Positions 21,349-33,174 of a DNA stretch of 46,669 nt are shown one piece after another. The translations under genes were made by a program, and so were the position numbers. Origin of the DNA: Guyanagaster necrorhizus (taxonomy: Eukaryota; Basidiomycota; Agaricomycetes; Agaricales; Physalacriaceae); NCBI RefSeq assembly GCF_019112545.1, contig NW_025064910.1, forward strand, positions 363,358 through 410,026. Reading direction: 5' to 3'. The notes beneath the pieces were generated by a model. That model was not told the origin of the DNA. It saw only the letters and a program-made list of their open reading frames with translations, and searched no databases. Positions within the stretch are counted from its first letter, which is position 1, and each line of letters starts with the position of its first letter.

Positions 21349-23148
21349 CTAATCATCGCTGTCCTCAGTATCGTACCCATCATCCACCTTCTCCATCCTC
21401 TTATTATTACCAGCAACCTCAACGATCAACTGCCCACCACCGTCCTTCAAACAGGCAACATCTCCCAGCCTCTTCCTGGGCTCCCAAGGTACCTCCACTC
21501 TAGGATATGCCGAATGTAGGGTAAAGCCCCACCAATCCGCCTGACCTCCCATTTCGTCAATCCTAGCCTCAACATCTCCAGGCTCGGATGGACTCGGCGG
21601 GTCATCCTGTATAGCAAACCGGGCTGGGATAAACTCGGTATCCACAAATGCATAGAGCGCCGTCAACGTGTCCGCCGGCCCAAAGCGGCGCATAAGCCTC
21701 CTGCCCTCAGGCAGCCTCACCGCAATTCTAAGCCTATCCGACGGATTCTCAGGTCTCAGAAGGGCAGACCTGGCCCAGCGCCGCCAAACCATGCGCTCCG
21801 ACTCGGTCTTCTTCCTCTGCTCAGCCTCTCTCTGGACCCTCGCAGCCTCTTCCTGAGCTCTCCTCTCCTCTGCCATCTTGGCAAAGATGCGCTCCTTGTC
21901 CCTCCGCGCCGTATCTGCAAACGCCTGGTCCTGCTGCTGGCGCAACGTCCTATCCCTTTCCAAAGCGCGCTGGGAGTTCCGGACACGCTCCATATAAGGC
22001 TGCACACGCGGGATAACGTTGTCCTGGAGATGGTTAAGCAGCTTCGACGCGGTGGTCTCGCGAAGGCCTTGATGGCGGGAAAGTATCGTAAGCGTAGGAG
22101 GCGGCGAAGACGACTGCAAGTGCCGCGTCGGCTGTATCGCAACAAAAGCAACAAACGGATACGTAGACGCCTGCAGTTTCTCCGAGGCAGAGTACGCCTC
22201 GAGATCACGCACGTCCCCGCCCCACACGATGAAATCATTATTCGTGAGCAAGTTGACAAAATCTGGATCCGTCAGAGTCGTCCTAGAACGAAGAAGCGTC
22301 AGCAGTCATCATGAAAAAGCAAACGAAAGGGGACAATAACGGAACCTCTTAAACTCGGCATCATCATCATGCTCCTCACTGACCAAAACGATACACCCAA
22401 TCCTAGCCTCCTTCTGACACCTCCTCAGCGTATCCTCATACGTCCCCAACGAAAAATCAGGGAGGTACTTGCGCCCATCATCCGAGCTCTCCCCACGGCC
22501 CGGCCGCATCAACGTGGAAGGCCCAGCAACACCCACGACACCCGAAGCCACACCAACACCCATACCCCTTCGCCCGATACACACGGCCCCCGTCTCCTCC
22601 TCCAGATCGCGGATCCAGCTATCTGCGCCCCTCGACATCCTCAGTGGCCGGTAAAAGTGCAGAGACAGGAACGGGATGTGCGGGATGGGTATCCGGAGCA
22701 CGGAGAAGACGAATCGAAATATGGAGGAGAGAACGTGGAGTGGGTACGTGAAGAGGGTGGCTAGGATGGAGGGCCGGGGGTTGGAAGTGAAAGTTGTCCG
22801 CTAGTGAAAAGAGGTGGTGGTTGGTAAGACACGTTACACGACGGACGAGGACATGACCGCACCTGAGGCCAGTTGTTATCATCATCTACACCTTGCTGTG
22901 AGTCGTCCACTTCGAACTGCTCCACACGTCTTGGAGGAAGAGAGCCAGAGCCAGAGCCAGTTCCAAATATCATGTCTGCCGCTCGCTATCCCGATTGTTA
23001 GACCGGAAGCAAGTTGAACCCAGCCGCATACCTGGACATCCCATTCCACACTAGAAAGCACCCCAATTGCAACATCGTCATCACCGCCATTCGTAAGGTC
23101 ACGGAGCTGATTCAGTGCTTGCAGCTGAGAAGGTGTCAGACCGTCCAT
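21349..23148 (-). CDS. UBX-domain protein, FAF2/UBXD8 (yeast Ubx2-like)
   Basis: An ER- and lipid-droplet-anchored adaptor that recruits Cdc48/p97 in ER-associated degradation (known of FAF2/Ubx2). Minus-strand exons 23148-23032, 22985-22863, 22800-22346 and 22282-21349 give 543 codons in phase. Domains in order: UBA-like helix bundle (1-48, LTPSQLQALNQLRDLT, then RAADMIFG across intron 1); a hydrophobic hairpin (~92-122, ILATLFTYPLHVLSSIFRFV) for monotopic membrane insertion; a UAS thioredoxin-like domain (~190-330, containing FIVWGGDVRDLEAY); a charged coiled coil (RRDKERIFAKMAEERRAQEE); and a UBX domain from ~408 (SDRLRIAVRLPEGRRLMRRF). Domain order and length match the family. It is head-adjacent to the dihydroxyacetone kinase end at 23311. 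Confidence 0.92.
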
Positions 23149-23310
23149 AAGTGGTGGGTGGTGGTGGTATTGGTGCGGACGGTTAAACGCGCCGCTACAG
23201 CATTAAATTGGAAATTGGTTTCAAAGATCCGCGGAGATCAAATATTATTTATTGCATTATATCCTAATGATTGTCCATGCTATCATCCCCAAAGACGAAA
23301 AAAAATAATT

Positions 23311-25417
23311 CTACAACAACTCAGCCCCAATGCCCCGACAAAACGCAACCATACTCATCGCACCAGGATCAGGAGGAAGACCTCCCTCCGACTCCTTCTC
23401 ACCAACATACGTCGCCCGCCCCAACTTGGCCACCAAATCCCTCGTACCCTCCCCGCCAGCCACACACCGCCTGATGGCTTCCCGTAAAATGTCCGTCTCT
23501 GACTCACCAGCTGTCGACGAAGAGAGCCCCTCAGCAAAAGGAATCAGCGCATCCATCACCGTGCGGTGCCCCACACGGGCTTTCGTGCTATGACCCAGCG
23601 TCTCGATGGCACGACCAGCCGCTTCACCCCACATGGCCATGTTCACCTCGTGGCCCTCAGCGCCAAGTATACGCACCTCGGCGGTGAGAGCAGCAAGGAA
23701 GATGCTGTAAATGGCGCCCAAGGTCCCGCCACAGGTGTCTGGAATTAAAAACACATCAGTTTCCGGTTTCCAAAGAAAACGGCAGGGCGGTAGGAGAACT
23801 GACCATCAATCGTTTCAGTCACATCCCTAAGGACACCAACGAGATCACCATCTTCTCCAAGACCATCATCAAGGGCTTTCAATATAGCTTTCGAACCAGC
23901 GGCGCAAGTTTCTCCACAGTCACCATCTCCGACGATCTGTGAAAGAACGGTGAGAAAGATGGCATTATTACGGAATATGCTTCTCACAGTATCCCATTTC
24001 GTCAAGTCCGGTTCGCTAGCCAAGACAGCCTGCGCGCCAGCTCTGATAACGCGACGAAGAACTTGGGGGTCAACTAAAAAAAAAAAAAAGGCGTCAGAAT
24101 CGTACCAACAAAGAAGCAAAATCGCCAGCATACCCCGAACCTTGGTGGAGCTCTCCTCCATCTTGACGACAGGCTCCTCCACAACGTCAACAAACCTCTC
24201 TTCCCTTGTCCGTTTTGCCAAATGGTCGGGCACTAAGGAGAGGTTGCTCCCCGGCCAGGCAGCACTGGCATGAGGTGCATCAATAAGCTCGATGATCTCC
24301 GCCTCACCCTTGCCGTTATTCCGGGCGCGAGCGACAAAGGATAGATTGAGAAGGGTAATAGAGAACCCAGGAGCATTAAGAGATGTCATGAATGAGCCGC
24401 AATGAGTGCGTGCGATACGAATTTTGAGGGGATGCGACTCTGGGGGGATAACGATGAGCTTTGACGAGACGAGACGAGAAGAATAAACGTACCTAGCTGT
24501 CTTGTCACTTCTTCAACAACGGCATACATCTCCAGGGTACTCATTCCGCCCACTAGACCACCATCAGAAACACGGGACGCAACAAAAGAAAAGGGAAACT
24601 TACTGTTATTAACAAACAAGACTACAGCATCACCCTCCTGAAACGGGACAAACGCGCGCTCCTTATCCTCCTGATTGAGCAAGAGATCCAACATCTTGTC
24701 AACGAGCCTATCCGGAGCCGGCTGGGGACTAACGACATACACTCCCGGCTCGTTATGGAGGCCCAAGCCAATTTCGATCGTATCCTCGCCAATAACGCCA
24801 TACTTGGCATTATCCCGGCCAGGGACATGACAATGCCCCAGCGTGCACCCAATCGACAGCAAGCCGCCCGTAACAGCCCGACCAAGCTCTAGCGTCTCCC
24901 GGAACGTCAACCCGCCCTCCGCCGCGGCACCCAATATCTTACACACCAAAATCGTCCCCGCCATCGCCCGCCGCCCCACGAGCGCCCCCTTCGTCCGCCC
25001 AACGCTCACATCATCGCACACCGGCAGAATGGCAACATTGTCGATCCCGTTCGCCCGCGCCTGCTGACACGCGAGCCCGAAATGGAGGTTATCCCCGGTA
25101 TAGTTGGTAATAATCAGGATGGTGCCCTCATCGGAGGGGACGGCTTTGATGGCGGTGTAGACTTGCTTGGCAGAGGGGGAAGCAAAGATGTCTCCACTCA
25201 CCGACGCGGAGAGGAACCCGCTACCCACGAACCCGGTCGACCCAGGTTCGTGCCCCGCGCCGCCCCCACAGATCAGCGCGACTTTACTGCGGTCATGTGC
25301 GGCGTTGATGACGGTCTTAGTTTGGGGTAGGAGGGTGAGAGACGGGTGAGAGCCTACAAGGCCTTTCAGAGAACGCAGTACGAGAGAAGAGTGTTCAGGA
25401 AATATATGACGGTCCAT
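23311..25417 (-). CDS. Dihydroxyacetone kinase (DhaK-DhaL, ATP-dependent)
   Basis: Phosphorylates dihydroxyacetone to DHAP with ATP, detoxifying DHA and feeding glycerol or methanol-type carbon into glycolysis (known of yeast Dak1). Minus-strand exons 25417-24604, 24552-24493, 24439-24134, 24073-23804 and 23738-23311 give 626 codons in phase. DhaK domain: GGGAGHEPGSTGFVG (~51-65), GDIFASPS, NYTGDNLHFG, and the substrate-binding His in GCTLGHCHVPG (~residue 195). DhaL domain: the Mg-ATP loop VGDGDCGETCAAGSK (~440) and GGTLGAIYSI. The two domains meet near residue 390, split by the fourth intron, whose acceptor side is a T13 tract. Intact, with all catalytic motifs present. A relation to the aldolase at 33 kb is possible only at the level of triose metabolism. 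Confidence 0.94.
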
Positions 25418-27178
25418 TGGTGGGAATGAATGACTGGAACGATGGCGAGAACAAGAAAAATTTAAGTAGAGTATAAGATACCGGAATTATATGTGTCCGT
25501 CTCAGTCCTCGGGACTAAACCAGATCGGTCCGTTGTTAGTGGCGGTGTAGCGGGGAAATGGATGATGACCCGTACCGACCAGGGTGCGTCTCGAGACACT
25601 GGTGGTGGTCACGGTGCCAAACTCCACGTGATTTGAGATCCGTCCGTGTGGTGGTGCTCACTGTTCACGGACTTGACGGTGAGAATGATGGCGATGAGCT
25701 ACCCGACTCTCCGCAAGTTCCAATCTACCGGGCCACCGTCTCTTCCCCAGTCTTCATCCCTCTTGCCAACTCGTCCGTGGCGCGCAACTTGTGGAGATGT
25801 TAAACGTACCCAGCGCTGAATCACCGTACCAGCTTCAAAGAGGTTGCTCACGAAAACCGTTTACGGCAGGGATCCCAACCTTCTGTGAATCGTTACCCCC
25901 CGTGTGCCGTCATCCCGGGACAACATGACCATTCGTCGACGAGGTGGTGGTCTTGGCCGTCTATGGACACACAGCCTCCACCGGATCTACCTAACAGCGG
26001 ACATTGACTAACAAATCAGCAGTAAGGAAAAAAAAAATGTTGAGAAAGCTTTACCTCAGATGGGATTTGCAACGATGGGCAGAGGGGAGGCACGCCAATG
26101 AAAAAGCGAGGGCAGAAACAGGTCGCGGCACGCTATGTTTAACGAGCGACAGCGGGTATTCACCCGCACCGGTCACCTATGAGTCTTGTATACCACAACA
26201 CCACCAGGAAGGTGGGTGCGCGGCATTGGCTACGGTAAGAAGCCACTGAAGACCGCAAATATTGAACAACGAGTCGATGGTTGCCAGACCCGTGGGGTGC
26301 CCAGTACCATACAGACGTGTAATACGCGCGTAAAAGGGAGGGGAACGCGTACAAGGGCGTCAAGCCGATAAGACTTGGTCCAAGTGATCGTGAACGTCCC
26401 TTGAGGGCAGGTCAATCATCCCGAATAAAGATTGAATTCCATTTCCAACTTCCTCTGCCCCATCGACACACAACCGATATCGCTAACAGCTCACTAAATT
26501 CTCAACGTAACTTTAACTCGGGCCAGACGCGCCCTGCTTGACGTTAATGCATTCTACAAAGAATCTACTTCCGCTATGCAGCTAGTTCGCACCTTTGTTT
26601 CTCGAAGCGGCTGTAAATGAGGACTTGGCTCGTTTACCGTCGCCGAGCTTTCTCAGGCAGGTTTTCGGTTTGAACGGCTCTAAGAAGCTCCAAGCCACGG
26701 CTCCCTCCGTTTTTGGATTATAGATCTATTTTTAGTACTTTCCTCTGATATAGTGGTAATCGAAAACCTGCTTCAGGCAGGGTATCAACACTTATACTTC
26801 GTCTCCGTTGACAGTGTTTGGGTCATGATATAAGGTTAATCGACCTCCAGCGGAATTCTTAGCTTCGGAATCCCGCTGACTGGTGCATATTGTACGGGCT
26901 CCTTTCCTTTCCTTTCCTGGAGCTCTAGAGCCCTACGAGCTGCGACGGAGAAAAGGCACAATGAAGACAAATGCAGTAGCCAAAAACTGACGAGTAAAAT
27001 GAGCTAACAACCCCCAGGCGGAACTCCTTGTCATCGAATCTTATTCGCCCTTTCGGCTCAAGTCACTTTGGGTTTCTCGCAATCACAACGTAGGCGTGGT
27101 TGTCGGAAATTCCATTAGACTTTGGGGGTGCAAGCGAAGGACCATCCACCTTCAAATCTGGGGGGGGTCTTCTACGAC
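25418..27178. other. Gene-poor stretch upstream of the hydrophobin
   Basis: No supported gene in about 1.8 kb. The first few hundred bases are the dihydroxyacetone kinase promoter. A short (CTTTC)-type pyrimidine repeat lies near 26911-26930. Frames of 60-81 codons show nothing recognisable. The right end is the hydrophobin promoter. Confidence 0.5.
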
Positions 27179-27185
27179 TATAAAA
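27179..27185 (+). promoter_or_regulatory. TATA box of the hydrophobin gene
   Basis: TATAAAA about 90 bp upstream of the ATG at 27275, followed by a C/T-rich leader. It is the clearest TATA element in the window and suits a strongly regulated, highly expressed gene. Confidence 0.7.
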
Positions 27186-27274
27186 GCCACCCCTCCCCCC
27201 AGATAATCCACCAAACCCCAGCTTCTGCATCTCTCGTTTCTCCAACAACCACTCCTTCAAAAAAAAAAACAAAA

Positions 27275-27858
27275 ATGTTCTCTCGTGCTTTTGCCACCAC
27301 CGTAGTGATGATCGCTACTCTCACCACCTCAGTCACGGTAAACCTCCCCACCGCCGTGCAAGCACCGTACTCCGCGCTCACCCTAAAGACAGTGCACCCC
27401 CACGGCCACCACTACTGGGAGCCAGTGCAACACCGGCTCTCTGCAGTGCTGCAACAGCATCCAGCCTGTGAGTCCCTCCCCCCTCCCCCCACCCTTGACG
27501 ATCCAGATTTCCCCATTCGCGTTTCGTAGGCCACCTCCTCGCACGTCGCGAGCCTGCTTGGACTCCCCAGCATCGTCCTCCAAGATCTGGACGTCAACGT
27601 GTGAGCTTCAAGTCAACTTCAGCATCTCGCCCGTCCCCTGATTGCTCCGTCCATCTTCTCTAGTGGTGTGACCTGCTCGCCCATCACGGTCATTGGACTG
27701 GGTGGAAATAGTTGCACCGAGCAGACCGTTTGCTGTGACAACGACAGCTTCGTAAGTTCACACGTCCCCGAGAGTTTCTACCATGTCCTAACGAGTTCCT
27801 TCCTTCCCAGAACGGAGTCATCGCCCTTGGCTGCACCCCTATCAATGTCGTCCTCTGA
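27275..27858 (+). CDS. Class I hydrophobin
   Basis: Small secreted amphipathic protein that self-assembles at air-water interfaces and coats hyphae and fruiting bodies. Exons 27275-27337, 27393-27467, 27530-27600, 27664-27751 and 27811-27858 give 114 residues. Residues 1-21 are a signal peptide ([19 protein letters not shown]). The eight-cysteine pattern is complete: [43 protein letters not shown] and [11 protein letters not shown], giving C-x6-CC ... C-x12-C-x5-CC-x12-C. One extra Cys follows the signal peptide. Intron 1 (gtaaac to gacag) is needed to reach the Cys frame; reading through it gives a false 135-codon frame. The C-terminal exon has only 15 residues. Intact. Confidence 0.92.
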
Positions 27859-28700
27859 TCGCCCAGGACGCACAATTATTATTTTTTTTTTCGTTCACGT
27901 TCTCTTTCGTATTAAAAAAAAAAAAAAGTGTTTTTGGCCAATCACACGTCTTTTTCTTTTCTTCGTCAACCGTGCAACCAGTGATCTTTTCCTCTTAAAA
28001 ATCTGCAAACTTTGAGTGTTCTGTCCCATTATCTGAAAGGCTTCGAGCGTTCCGCTTTAGTATCCAAATTCGATTTTTTTCTGGCCTTGGGTGCCCCTCC
28101 CCCCCCCGCTAACTTGCGAGTAGCTTGGCATATCGCTTATACACCCAGTGCTGAAGCCCTGCCAATATCTTGTCCCAAACCCCATTCGGGCAGCTACTCT
28201 TGTTTCGAACTGTATAGCTGTGTTCATGAATGCGCGCACGCAGCAAGTCTACTCGTGTAGATATTCTTCACACTGATGTGACTTTCCAATACCCGAGGAT
28301 GTCTTACTTTCAGCGGATCACTTCCGTATGGCATCAACCATTGACGTCAAGTTCAATCTTATTCTTCTTGAAATAATATTTGGCATTTTGGACACTATCT
28401 CACCAGCCGAAAAGTACAAATGTTCAAGTTCGCTCCTCGTCCCTGTTGGGATAGCAATCCCGAGCGAGTACGAGAATGTACTCGAAGATATGATGCCAGT
28501 CAGCGGCAGCTGACTTGGATCGTGATCCGGACTTATTTAGTATCTCGTAGAAAGATCTCGAAGTAATACGAAATGTATTTAAGTAGAACGTTTCTCTCTC
28601 GAGAGGCTAATTCTAGTTCTCTGTTACATTACTCTGCTCTCTACTTGCAACAGTCCCATACAACATAGCGGTGCAGCAGACAGAAGAAGATATCGTGGGT
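27859..28700. other. Intergenic, low-complexity A and T runs
   Basis: Just downstream of the hydrophobin are a T-run (27882-27891) and an A13 run (near 27914), probably in the 3' region. No gene is supported. A 61-codon frame at 28328-28513 is unrecognised. Confidence 0.45.
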
Positions 28701-28748
28701 TGCCTCATAATCATTGCATGTTCCTAGGATTGGGCGTCTCGTCTCGTC

Positions 28749-29302
28749 TTGTGGATCTCTCTACTACCATTCTTCGCTGATGCTAGACTTATCGTTTCTT
28801 TCTTCCGCGACACAGCTTCATATAAATATGTACGACGCATCATGATCATATATTTCCAGCCAGCTCCGCCTATTCTGATATACAGGACCTACGCCATTTG
28901 GAAACGCCAACGGTATTTCTCTTCGGACGGTCTGATCCACTCACAGGAACGGTAGGCGACGGCACGAGGCACGAGGCACCTCGAGCTCAAGTCCTCCATA
29001 TGTGCGAAGAAAAATTCACTTTCCTCACCCTCATTTTAGGCGGAGTCCGGTCCAGCTCGGAGGAGGCTCCCTCCCATCTAGCGAGACAGGTGTGCCTCAG
29101 TGGCGTTCATTTCGCCCAACCACTTCTGATGCAATATAATTCTAGTCGCCACAATTTGCATGATGGCCAAGGCCTACAGTACGTACTAGTACTGTTCTTC
29201 GGGCCCGAGGATGCGGGAGACTTGGACAGAGACAGCGGGTATGCCACTTGGACGGCGCTAGCGTTGTCCCCAAGACTAATCGCAACTTATCATCCGCTGT
29301 AG
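28749..29302 (+). pseudogene. Possible relic of a DUF6533/DUF6534-type membrane protein
   Basis: A short frame ends with PPILIYRTYAIWKRQR, which resembles the conserved LRTYAIW-type segment of basidiomycete DUF6533 multi-span membrane proteins. The surrounding sequence gives no complete set of helices, and the following frame (28898-29302) is not membrane-like. I read it as a fragment or decayed copy. The call rests on a single motif. Confidence 0.35.
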
Positions 29303-29812
29303 GACGCTCTCTACCTCTTCGATATGGCTTCCGCTATTGAAAGGTTGTTCGGATGTGATCATCATCATCCTTAACGTAAATTGCTACCAGCACCGCGGAG
29401 GAAGTTACAGCCGCCCTCGGATAAATGTCACAAACGAATTTCCAGATGTGGCAGCCCTTTTTTCGCAGCCAAAGTAGTGCTCAGCTTTGGACAACACCCG
29501 GTTTTTGTTCCCGTGTCTATCCCTAGACGACGACGACCGTCGTCGCAGGGTTCCTAGCCCGGCACTTGATCGTCTACGAACGAAGCGTCAGATGCAGATT
29601 GTTCATCTCTCGAGTCGACGTCTAGTTATTATGTGTGCTGTACATGTTGACCGGGTATATTACCCAAACCTTACCTAAGGGAGCTCTCCTTTCATGGACT
29701 CTCCCTTCACCGAACGCGCTGACGAATCTGGGTCATCAAGATTCCCAATGCTGACCTCTCCACTATAATCCTGGGCTTTTATTGTTTCAATTTGCACCTG
29801 GATTCCAGTCGT
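29303..29812. other. Intergenic
   Basis: No gene or repeat recognised; probably holds the 3' region of the DUF6534 gene. Confidence 0.5.
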
Positions 29813-31551
29813 CTATGCATCTGCATCAGTAAACAAATTTATCATTGTTCTGAAAGCACGTACATCCCCTTGGTTCATCAACCCATTAAGGCGGCCTGCT
29901 AATCGACCGCCCTGAGTTCGTTCTTGCAATGAGTGAGATTCACCGCGAGATGAACTCTGCATTGCACGTATCCCTTTCCGAGCGTTAAGTGTCGCTAAGA
30001 GGGAATTCGAATAGACTAGCGACAACCAAAGTCAGCATTCTAGTGCGCGCGAAGTCAGCAAACCGAATGCGCACATCGTCCAACTATAAAACCTAGATCA
30101 GCTGTGGCTTCGGGTAAGGTATCAACCGAAACGCACTGAGGAAGTAGAAGCAGAAGTAAATCAACTTATTCGGCATTGTCAGAATCTGCATTCAAAATGA
30201 GCTGATTGTTGCATCATCATGAAAAAAAGTATTCACAGTGACCAAAGACATGACCGCACATATAGACGTAAGCAGTCCAGAGTTTATTGAGTAAATGATC
30301 TAAGCCTAGGATAAACCGACTATTGACTGAAATCTCACAAAGTGGGTACGCACCAAACGGTTGATTACATGGTTACTCCAGGCAAAACCAGACTTCGAAG
30401 CATTCAGCATGGTACATATGGCGGCTGAAATAGCGATATCGCCGGCGGCAGCGAGTGCGTTGATAGACATGGAGACGCCCTTAATTTGGTTGAGGTCGGT
30501 GAACGTCTTCAGGTTCATGCCAAGAGCAACATATGCTGCGAGATGTAAAATTTGAAGTAAACATCACCAGACAAAGAGCTTACTGATCGATACACCTAAT
30601 GTCCACCCACATAACCTTGAGCGAATGACGACAAACGATAAGGAGACTGGTATCTTACCGAATTCTCCGATTACAAGGAGACCCTGGATGATATTTAAAC
30701 AAGATGGGGGAATTCAGACAGGAAAAGATGCTCACGATGACGAAGGTAATAGGGATACTTTTGCGAACTGGAAACGGGTAAGAAGAGGATCACGCGAGGA
30801 CAGCAGTAGGCCGTACATATCCATATCCGGTGAAGAAAAAATGATTGTACCAAGAAACCGGTTATGGCATTGAATAAAGCTTCCAGCTAAATGCGGCAGT
30901 CAGCCGTATCCTTTTGTTAACTGGTGAGTCTACAGACATAAAGACTCCTGCAGAACGATGAAGATGAACAGCACGACAGTCGGGTATTATGAGCACGCAC
31001 CATAGCACATTCTGCAGGTTATCCGTATCGCCAAAGTGCGTGATAGTATAGTTGTACACTGTTAAGGATATCTGATCAACGATATACTGGTAACTGCACA
31101 CGGGTGCAAGGACGTACCAGCTTGTGATATGAGAATCTGATGGATGGTATCGCTCAACCATGTGCAGAATACCTGAAGGAATATTCGGCACGAGGGACAG
31201 GTGAAAGCAGCTTAGGCGAGGGCTCACCACCACCCGGAGGAAGATAGGATCATTTCCGTAGTTGTCGAAATAATACCAAGTCTGTACGCAGGAAACTGCG
31301 CAGTGTGAGGAAATGGTGAGAACGCAGATATGCAGCCAGCCGACAGAGATAAACCCACCACCCCATAGTCTGATACAGGTTGGTGAGTGGCGCGACGAAG
31401 AGACATATCGTACAACTCACGCTCCAGCCAAGACCATTCCAATATACAACGGACCTATGCTGCGGCAAGTCAGAAGAAATTTCCCGGGCCGTACAACTCG
31501 CTCCACTTACGTGCCGCCCAGTGAGTTGGAGGTGACTGTATCAACATCCAT
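29813..31551 (-). CDS. DUF6534-domain seven-helix membrane protein
   Basis: A basidiomycete-specific multi-span membrane protein family of unknown function, GPCR-like in topology. Many short exons on the minus strand can be read in family order: MDVDTVTSNSLGG start (31551), IGPLYIGMVLAGV, then LQTWYYFDNYGNDPIFLRVV, YNYTITHFGDTDNLQ, LEALFNAITGFLVQSFF, the hallmark KGVSMSINALAAAGDIAIS with ASKSGFAWSNHVINRLV (~30400-30480), LTMPNKLIYFCFYFLS, and YSNSLLATLNARKGIRAMQ followed by a hydrophilic tail to TAG at 29813. I did not fix every splice site. Two joins (the helix after INRLV, and that before YSNSLL) are poorly resolved, so slight decay cannot be excluded. Confidence 0.7.
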
Positions 31552-32015
31552 GTTGAAAGAAGGAGAGGGAGACCCGCTTTGGGAGCGTTTTCACGCACAT
31601 CGCGTTAAATAAAAGCCCGCGATAATAGGAGACGAAGGTGGAGAAGAAGCTGGGTCAGAGTGGAAATTTGATCGAGCAGCCCTGTCCTGCCGCTTTTTCG
31701 CCTCGGTTTGCATATTGCAGACAAATTGTTGTCCTTGTTGACTGAGTAATTCGCCGAGGTAGACACCGTTGCTGGAGCAAGAGTGGATGGGGGCCTTGGC
31801 TAGACCTAGGAACTGGTGAAAGTAGGAAAATGTCCCACCTACTGGTAGTGTAGACCCGAACGCGTCATCTGGCGGTACAGATATCTATCTGTGAAGGCGC
31901 GATCGATCATTTTATCTAGTTCATATAGGAGCGTACTAAAAGACTTACTTCCTTGCCTTCCGGAACGTCGCTACGTAGATCACCCGAGCCTCCTTTGTTC
32001 TACTCCGCAGAAAAA
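31552..32015. other. Short divergent intergenic region
   Basis: Lies between the start of the DUF6534 gene and the small gene at 32016. No other feature seen. Confidence 0.5.
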
Positions 32016-32326
32016 ATGATGCCGGGTTTTAGAAAACGCGCATACGCGTGGTCAGTATTGGTCGGAACAGCGGTGAGTCTGCATCGTTCCGCGGACCGAA
32101 CCCTCAAAGACGTCACTGTCAGCACCTGGCCCCAGTCTGTGCTAGGCAACAGTCTGTCACGACAGAAGAGATAAAAATCATATCGCATAAGAACAACCAT
32201 TCAGGGCTACAATCGTTTATGCGATATGTGCAGACTGCAAAGGAACGCAATGTTGCGCTACTAGAATGCACAGTTCCAGCTGAGGTGGCGCAGATATATG
32301 AAAAACAAATGAGAACACGACGATAA
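32016..32326 (+). CDS. Small predicted protein with N-terminal hydrophobic segment
   Basis: Unrecognised. Exon 1 (32016-32072) encodes MMPGFRKRAYAWSVLVGTA, a basic start followed by one hydrophobic stretch. A 50-nt intron (32073-32122, gtgagt to tgtcag) leads in phase to exon 2 (32123-32326), giving about 86 residues. Exon 2 is a charged helical tail containing SFMRYVQTAKERNVALLE and ending EKQMRTRR. The basic-hydrophobic start with a helical tail resembles small inner-mitochondrial-membrane assembly factors, but I cannot name one. Support is the consensus intron of typical length and the phase agreement. Confidence 0.45.
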
Positions 32327-32930
32327 TAAACGTCCTTCGCAAGTTAGAATAAGATATGCGAGATAAGATCTCCGATTTATAAGAGGTCTTAGTGAATTTC
32401 ACCTTGGAATGTAAAGTGTGTCAGGTATTTAATTTTCCTGAAGAAGTGGAAAGTCAAAAACTTTAAGGCAGTATTGGCCTCCCTGAAGCTCCCTGAAGAC
32501 TCGGGAGGTATGACTCCAGGGTCGATAGCGATCAGCATATGCTGCCAGGATACCGCCTCGTTTGGCTTGTTTCAGTGTTTCAGTATGTCGGGCCTGTGTC
32601 ACTGGTAACTCATGATCCTGTACTGCGTGCGGGACCACGAACAAGAAGAAAGATACAGTGGGCCTATCGAGCCAGATGTTGATCGATTCAAATCGGTGGT
32701 GAGATTGCTTTGAGTCTGCAACGCGCGCCTGAGAGGGTAGATTGTCAAAGTCCTACCGCACAAGCTAGTGCTATGGCGCCGAACATTTTAACGTTCATGA
32801 ACATCCGTGACAATAGCCAATTTCGATAAAAGCCTTTTCATCGAATCGCAGGTAGTGAAAATCTATTGGAGCCGTGAGTGACAGAATTATTTCAGTATAA
32901 TAACAAAGACGTCACCATTGACTATCATCA

Positions 32931-33110
32931 ATGACGGGTCTCCTCAGGCCGTTACGCACCCAATTGTCTAGTCTGGTGGCTTACAGTCCTGAAGTGAATC
33001 ATGTTGAGGATCCGTATGAACAAAATTTTTGGATACAAGCGCTCGAGAACAAAGAGTTGGCAATTCGACGACAGACGCGAACCCAGCGTTCCAAATACCT
33101 CGTAGTTTGA
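32931..33110 (+). CDS. Small ORF, 59 residues, possible mitochondrial protein
   Basis: An ATG-to-TGA frame of 59 residues beginning MTGLLRPLRTQLSSLVAYSP, with an Arg/Leu/Ser-rich, acid-free start like a mitochondrial presequence, then an acidic-aromatic segment (EDPYEQNFWIQALENKE) and a basic end (RRQTRTQRSKYLVV). It ends 64 bp from the end of the aldolase gene, tail to tail. I recognise no family. An upstream exon is possible. Support is compositional only. Confidence 0.35.
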   Translation: MTGLLRPLRTQLSSLVAYSPEVNHVEDPYEQNFWIQALENKELAIRRQTRTQRSKYLVV

Positions 33111-33174
33111 GTTCATTTTGCTTCAGGAAGTACTTATACATCATTTCATGAAGCGAATATTCTTTCGGTTGACC

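Noticed and set aside
22030..22314. Arg-rich frames on the plus strand at 22.0-22.8 kb
   Set aside because: They are antisense to the coiled-coil and N-terminal exons of the UBX protein, whose family match is clear.
26900..26935. CRISPR-like or tandem array
   Set aside because: Only a short CTTTC-type simple repeat; nothing array-like anywhere in the window, and the DNA is eukaryotic.
27122..27529. A 135-codon frame over the hydrophobin exons
   Set aside because: It reads through intron 1 in the wrong frame. Splicing gives the complete eight-cysteine hydrophobin.
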